A DNA stretch of 64,000 bases. Origin: Methanofollis formosanus. Its GTDB lineage: Archaea; Halobacteriota; Methanomicrobia; Methanomicrobiales; Methanofollaceae. This document shows, one piece after another, positions 62,101 to 64,000 of the stretch. The notes below the pieces were generated by a model. It saw only the letters and a program-made list of their open reading frames with translations. It made no database searches and was not told where the DNA came from. The stretch covers positions 2,176,789 through 2,240,788 of the forward strand of contig NZ_CP037968.1 in the NCBI RefSeq assembly GCF_019633745.1, given 5' to 3'. Each line of letters begins with the position of its first letter. The stretch's first letter is position 1. A program made the translations under genes and the position numbers.

Positions 62101-64000
62101 GTGTGCGTTCCCTCTCAGGTCGAGGTCTCCGGTGGTGCCGGCAAGGGCGGAGTCGGTGATCGTGGCGTTGATGCCGGTGATCTGCATGGCCTGGTTGTTT
62201 CCGGTGATTGTGGCGTTCTCAAAGACAAGGAGGGGCCGCTCGATGCCGGTCAGGACCATGCCGGTCCGGGCGTTCCCGCTGGCCTCGCAGTCGAGAACCC
62301 GTACTCCGCCCCTGGCCTTGAGTTCGATGCCGTGGTTCCCGGATCCTTCGACGGTGCAGTCCTGGAGGGTGATGTTCTTGCTCTCCGCACGACTTTCCTG
62401 CCCGACGATGATGCCGTTTCCTGTTGTGTTCCTGACCGTGACATTGGTGAGGACGATGTCGCGGACCGCGTGAGAAGAGTCGTCGTCGAGGACGATGCCG
62501 TTTTCGCTGGCGTTGGTCACGGTGCTGTCGCGGATGGTGATGTTTGCAAGGTTGGAAGAATAGTACTTCGTGATGCCCGCCGCCGGATCGGTGATGGTGA
62601 TGTTCGAGAAGATGGTGTTCGCACAGTCCCCCCTGAAGTAGATCCCGTGCTGGTCAGGGGAGGCGACGGTGATATTCTTGAAGGTGCTGTTTGTCACTGA
62701 GGCGAGGTAGAGGCCGTGGGTATAGGATTTCGGGCCGAGAGCGTGGTCGCGGACGGTGATGTTGTCGCAGTTTTGCAGATTATAGGGATACCCACCATTG
62801 TCCAGGACGGTGACGCCGTTGTCCAGAAGAAGATCGGAGACTTGTTCCAGATAGAGGCCGTTCCTGTTCTTCTCGACGGTGGTGTTGATGAGGGTGACGG
62901 TCGGGGCGTCGTATCCCTTGAGATAGAGGCCGTAATAGGTGCCGTCCCCGGCGTTGTCGCCGTTCTCTCTGGTCTCGACGCCGTCGATGACGGCCGTCCC
63001 TCTCGCCCTGAGTTCAACTCCGTACTTTTCTGCTCCTTCGACGGTGCAGTCCCGGAGAGTGATGTTCCTGCTCTCTTCACGACTGTCCTGCCTGATGATG
63101 ATGCCGTTTCCTGTTGCGTTCCTGACCGTGACATTGGTGAGGGCAATGTCGCGGACCGCGTGAGAAGAGTCGTCGTCGAGGGCGATGCCGTCTCCCCTGG
63201 CGTTGGTCACGGTGCTGTCGCGGACGGTGATGTTTGCAAGGTTGGAAGAATAGTACTTCGTGATGCCCGCCGCCGGATCGGTGATGGTGACGTTCGAGAA
63301 GACGGTGTTCGCACAGTCCCTGTAGAAGTAGATCCCGCTTTTGCCTGGTTTCGTGATGGTGATGGCGTCGAAGACAAGTCCTGTGGATGTGCCCTCAAAC
63401 CAGAGTGCGTCGCCGTTTGCTCTGTCGATGGTGATGTTCCGGAAGGTGCTGTTCGTCACTGCGGCGAGGTAGAGGCCGCGGGTATAGGGTTTCGGGCCGA
63501 GAGTGTTGTCCCGGACGGTGATGTTGTCGCAGCTTTGCAGATAATAGGGATACCCGCCATTGTCCCGGACGATGACGCCGCCGTCCAGGAGGATATCGGA
63601 GACTCCGTTCAGATAGAGGCCGTTCGTGTTGTTCTCAATGGTGGTGTTGGTGAGGGTGACGGTCGGGTCATCGTATCCCCTGAGATAGAGGCCATAATAG
63701 GAGCCGTCCCCGGCTTTGCCCCCGTTCTCTCTGGTCTCGACGCCGTCGATGACCACCTTGCCCCGGCCAAGCACCCGGACGCCGTTCTCACCTGCTCCTT
63801 TGACGGTGCAGTCGCGCACCGTAACATTCCCGCTCTGTGACGTGCGGTCCTGCCCGACGCTGATGCCGGTTTCTGTGACGTTCGTAACCGTGACGTTTGA
63901 GAGGACGATGTCGCGGACATAATAGGAACTGTAGTCATTCAGGACGATGCCGTTGTTGCCGGCGTTGGTCACCGTGCTGTCGCGGACGGTGATGTTTGCA
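59140..64000 (-). CDS. Giant beta-helix / FN3 surface protein with PGF-pre-PGF domain, N-terminus off window
   Basis: The frame is open from the right window edge to the stop at 59140, giving at least 1619 residues. The first 640 or so are parallel beta-helix (PbH1/NosD-like) repeats rich in NITVRDSTVTNA and GIYF-type turns. A segment with DVTAADVNGT and an Ig-like DVGVAGALLEVNGVNATMNL domain follows, then six fibronectin III repeats of about 91 residues (59830-61480), a Ser-rich linker, a PGF-pre-PGF-type domain (about 59330-59740) and a C-terminal membrane helix with basic tail (SGAARIRKR). It is presumably a cell-envelope adhesin. Internal DNA duplications are strong. Confidence 0.88.
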   Translation of the reverse strand, partial: ANITVRDSTVTNAGNNGIVLNDYSSYYVRDIVLSNVTVTNVTETGISVGQDRTSQSGNVTVRDCTVKGAGENGVRVLGRGKVVIDGVETRENGGKAGDGSYYGLYLRGYDDPTVTLTNTTIENNTNGLYLNGVSDILLDGGVIVRDNGGYPYYLQSCDNITVRDNTLGPKPYTRGLYLAAVTNSTFRNITIDRANGDALWFEGTSTGLVFDAITITKPGKSGIYFYRDCANTVFSNVTITDPAAGITKYYSSNLANITVRDSTVTNARGDGIALDDDSSHAVRDIALTNVTVRNATGNGIIIRQDSREESRNITLRDCTVEGAEKYGVELRARGTAVIDGVETRENGDNAGDGTYYGLYLKGYDAPTVTLINTTVEKNRNGLYLEQVSDLLLDNGVTVLDNGGYPYNLQNCDNITVRDHALGPKSYTHGLYLASVTNSTFKNITVASPDQHGIYFRGDCANTIFSNITITDPAAGITKYYSSNLANITIRDSTVTNASENGIVLDDDSSHAVRDIVLTNVTVRNTTGNGIIVGQESRAESKNITLQDCTVEGSGNHGIELKARGGVRVLDCEASGNARTGMVLTGIERPLLVFENATITGNNQAMQITGINATITDSALAGTTGDLDLRGNAHITLSNTTHDRTKVTLDGTSRLAVLWPLIVTTTDLTGNVVAGADVTAADVNGTVALTAQTGADGRTGPHLLTEYTRNGTAPAVLSTPYTLTASAPIGSASDTTDLSSPTTVTLRLFKDTEPPAITYVAPTPEDGARSPANVTVKVLVTDDVGVAGALLEVNGVNATMNLDGAGTTVYASAKITGDGVHRYRVYANDSAGNMNVTGMRSVGISTTPPPGVTDLAATTISETAITWTWTDPADPTFDRVMLFLNGTFLTNVSVGVGTYTTTDLAPDTAYLLSTRSVDFCGQANATWVSTTARTAPDRTPPASVTDLTAATVSETAITWTWTDPADADFDRVMLALDGTFLTNVSAGVGTYTTTDLAPDTAYLLSTRTVDIAGNLNQTWVNATARTTPDQTPPAGVTDLTAATISETAITWTWTDPADADFAAVRVYWDGALVEVPAGEEHFNATGLAPDTGYQIGTRTVDTAGNLNQTWVNATARTAPDRTPPAGVTDLTAATVSETAITWTWTDPADADFAAVRVYWNGTDVEVPAGEEHFNATGLAPDTGYQIGTRTVDTAGNLNQTWVNATARTAPDRIPPASVTDLTAATISETAITWTWTDPADADFDRVMLSLNGTFLTNVSAGVGTYTTTDLAPDTGYQIGTRTVDTAGNINQTRVNATARTAPDQTPPAGVTDLTAATISETAITWTWTDPADADFAAVRVYWNGTDVEVPAGDEHFNATGLAPDTGYQIGTRTVDTAGNINQTWVNATARTASVQPSPTPTSSSSGSGGGNSRTSAASAKPLLPDQQSSLSFKGTAIYVIDVIAADATRDLLFTVEDAGSLPAGIPCPDDETYCIEHVEQYRTNDSDIATATIRFSVSKAWLDERGYHFSDIVLLRFHNGVWTEIPTTFEGEKDGYYYYSAETPGFSYFAIVYRENGTIVPEVTAPAREAAANTSVTSEPTPPPEATRTTPTQSPSVIFGILGTSIAIIVASGAARIRKR

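Overview
The window is chromosomal DNA of a methanogenic archaeon, most likely of the order Methanomicrobiales (Methanofollis/Methanoculleus-like; this is inference from gene content, no database search was run). Archaeal markers are diphthine synthase, DUF357, a NusA-like KH protein, PolX-PHP polymerase, archaeal class III-signal pilin-like proteins, a PGF-pre-PGF surface protein, BRE/TATA promoters with leaderless starts, and strong GGAGGTGA Shine-Dalgarno sites.

Layout. 1-1609: end of an unknown gene and a KamA-family radical SAM enzyme. 3019-7038 (minus): three pilin-like/PKD surface proteins. 7147-11592: radical SAM protein, catalytic cis-prenyltransferase (apparent CTG start), PolX, and a second cis-prenyltransferase-like protein that has lost the catalytic motif. 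12605-18333: a tightly packed set, DtxR-FeoA regulator, FeoB, a P-loop-less RecA/KaiC-like protein, a KaiC-like/CvnD-type GTPase fusion, DphB and DUF357. 18478-22538: flippase-like membrane protein, DUF151 nuclease, MBL-fold protein, a candidate structured small RNA, NusA-like KH protein and HisE. 23413-30519: SIMPL, Cys-rich, membrane, MsrB, FKBP, surface and phosphoesterase genes. 30692-39591: two complete polar amino-acid ABC transporter operons flanking an NSS-family symporter; the two ATPase genes are mosaics of near-identical blocks, which points to gene conversion. 40445-43322: sulfur-relay/Fe-S cluster (TusA, DsrE-like, an IscS homologue lacking the PLP lysine, IscU) and a hexuloisomerase. 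44224-49416: small membrane, coiled-coil and Cys-rich proteins with one decayed gene copy. 50184-58836: type IIG/Eco57I-like methylase, cardiolipin synthase-like PLD, PHP phosphoesterase, MATE pump with a MarR repressor and its palindromic operator, a 55-residue zinc-knuckle protein, and MarC. 59140-64000: a giant beta-helix/FN3 surface protein that runs off the window.

The strongest unexplained structure is in the gaps. Nearly every long intergenic region is filled by a family of modular MITE-like elements. They are bounded by inverted ends (core TGTAGAATCGGGCATGA), each end carrying a small palindrome whose two arms change together from copy to copy, and they contain GC-rich hairpins in the middle. 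They sit preferentially just after stop codons at T-tracts. One copy has apparently replaced the 5' end of the NSS transporter gene and another supplies the stop codon of the methylase. A separate family of about 135 bp repeats forms a tandem array at 39.7-40.1 kb. No transposase, tRNA, rRNA or CRISPR array was seen.
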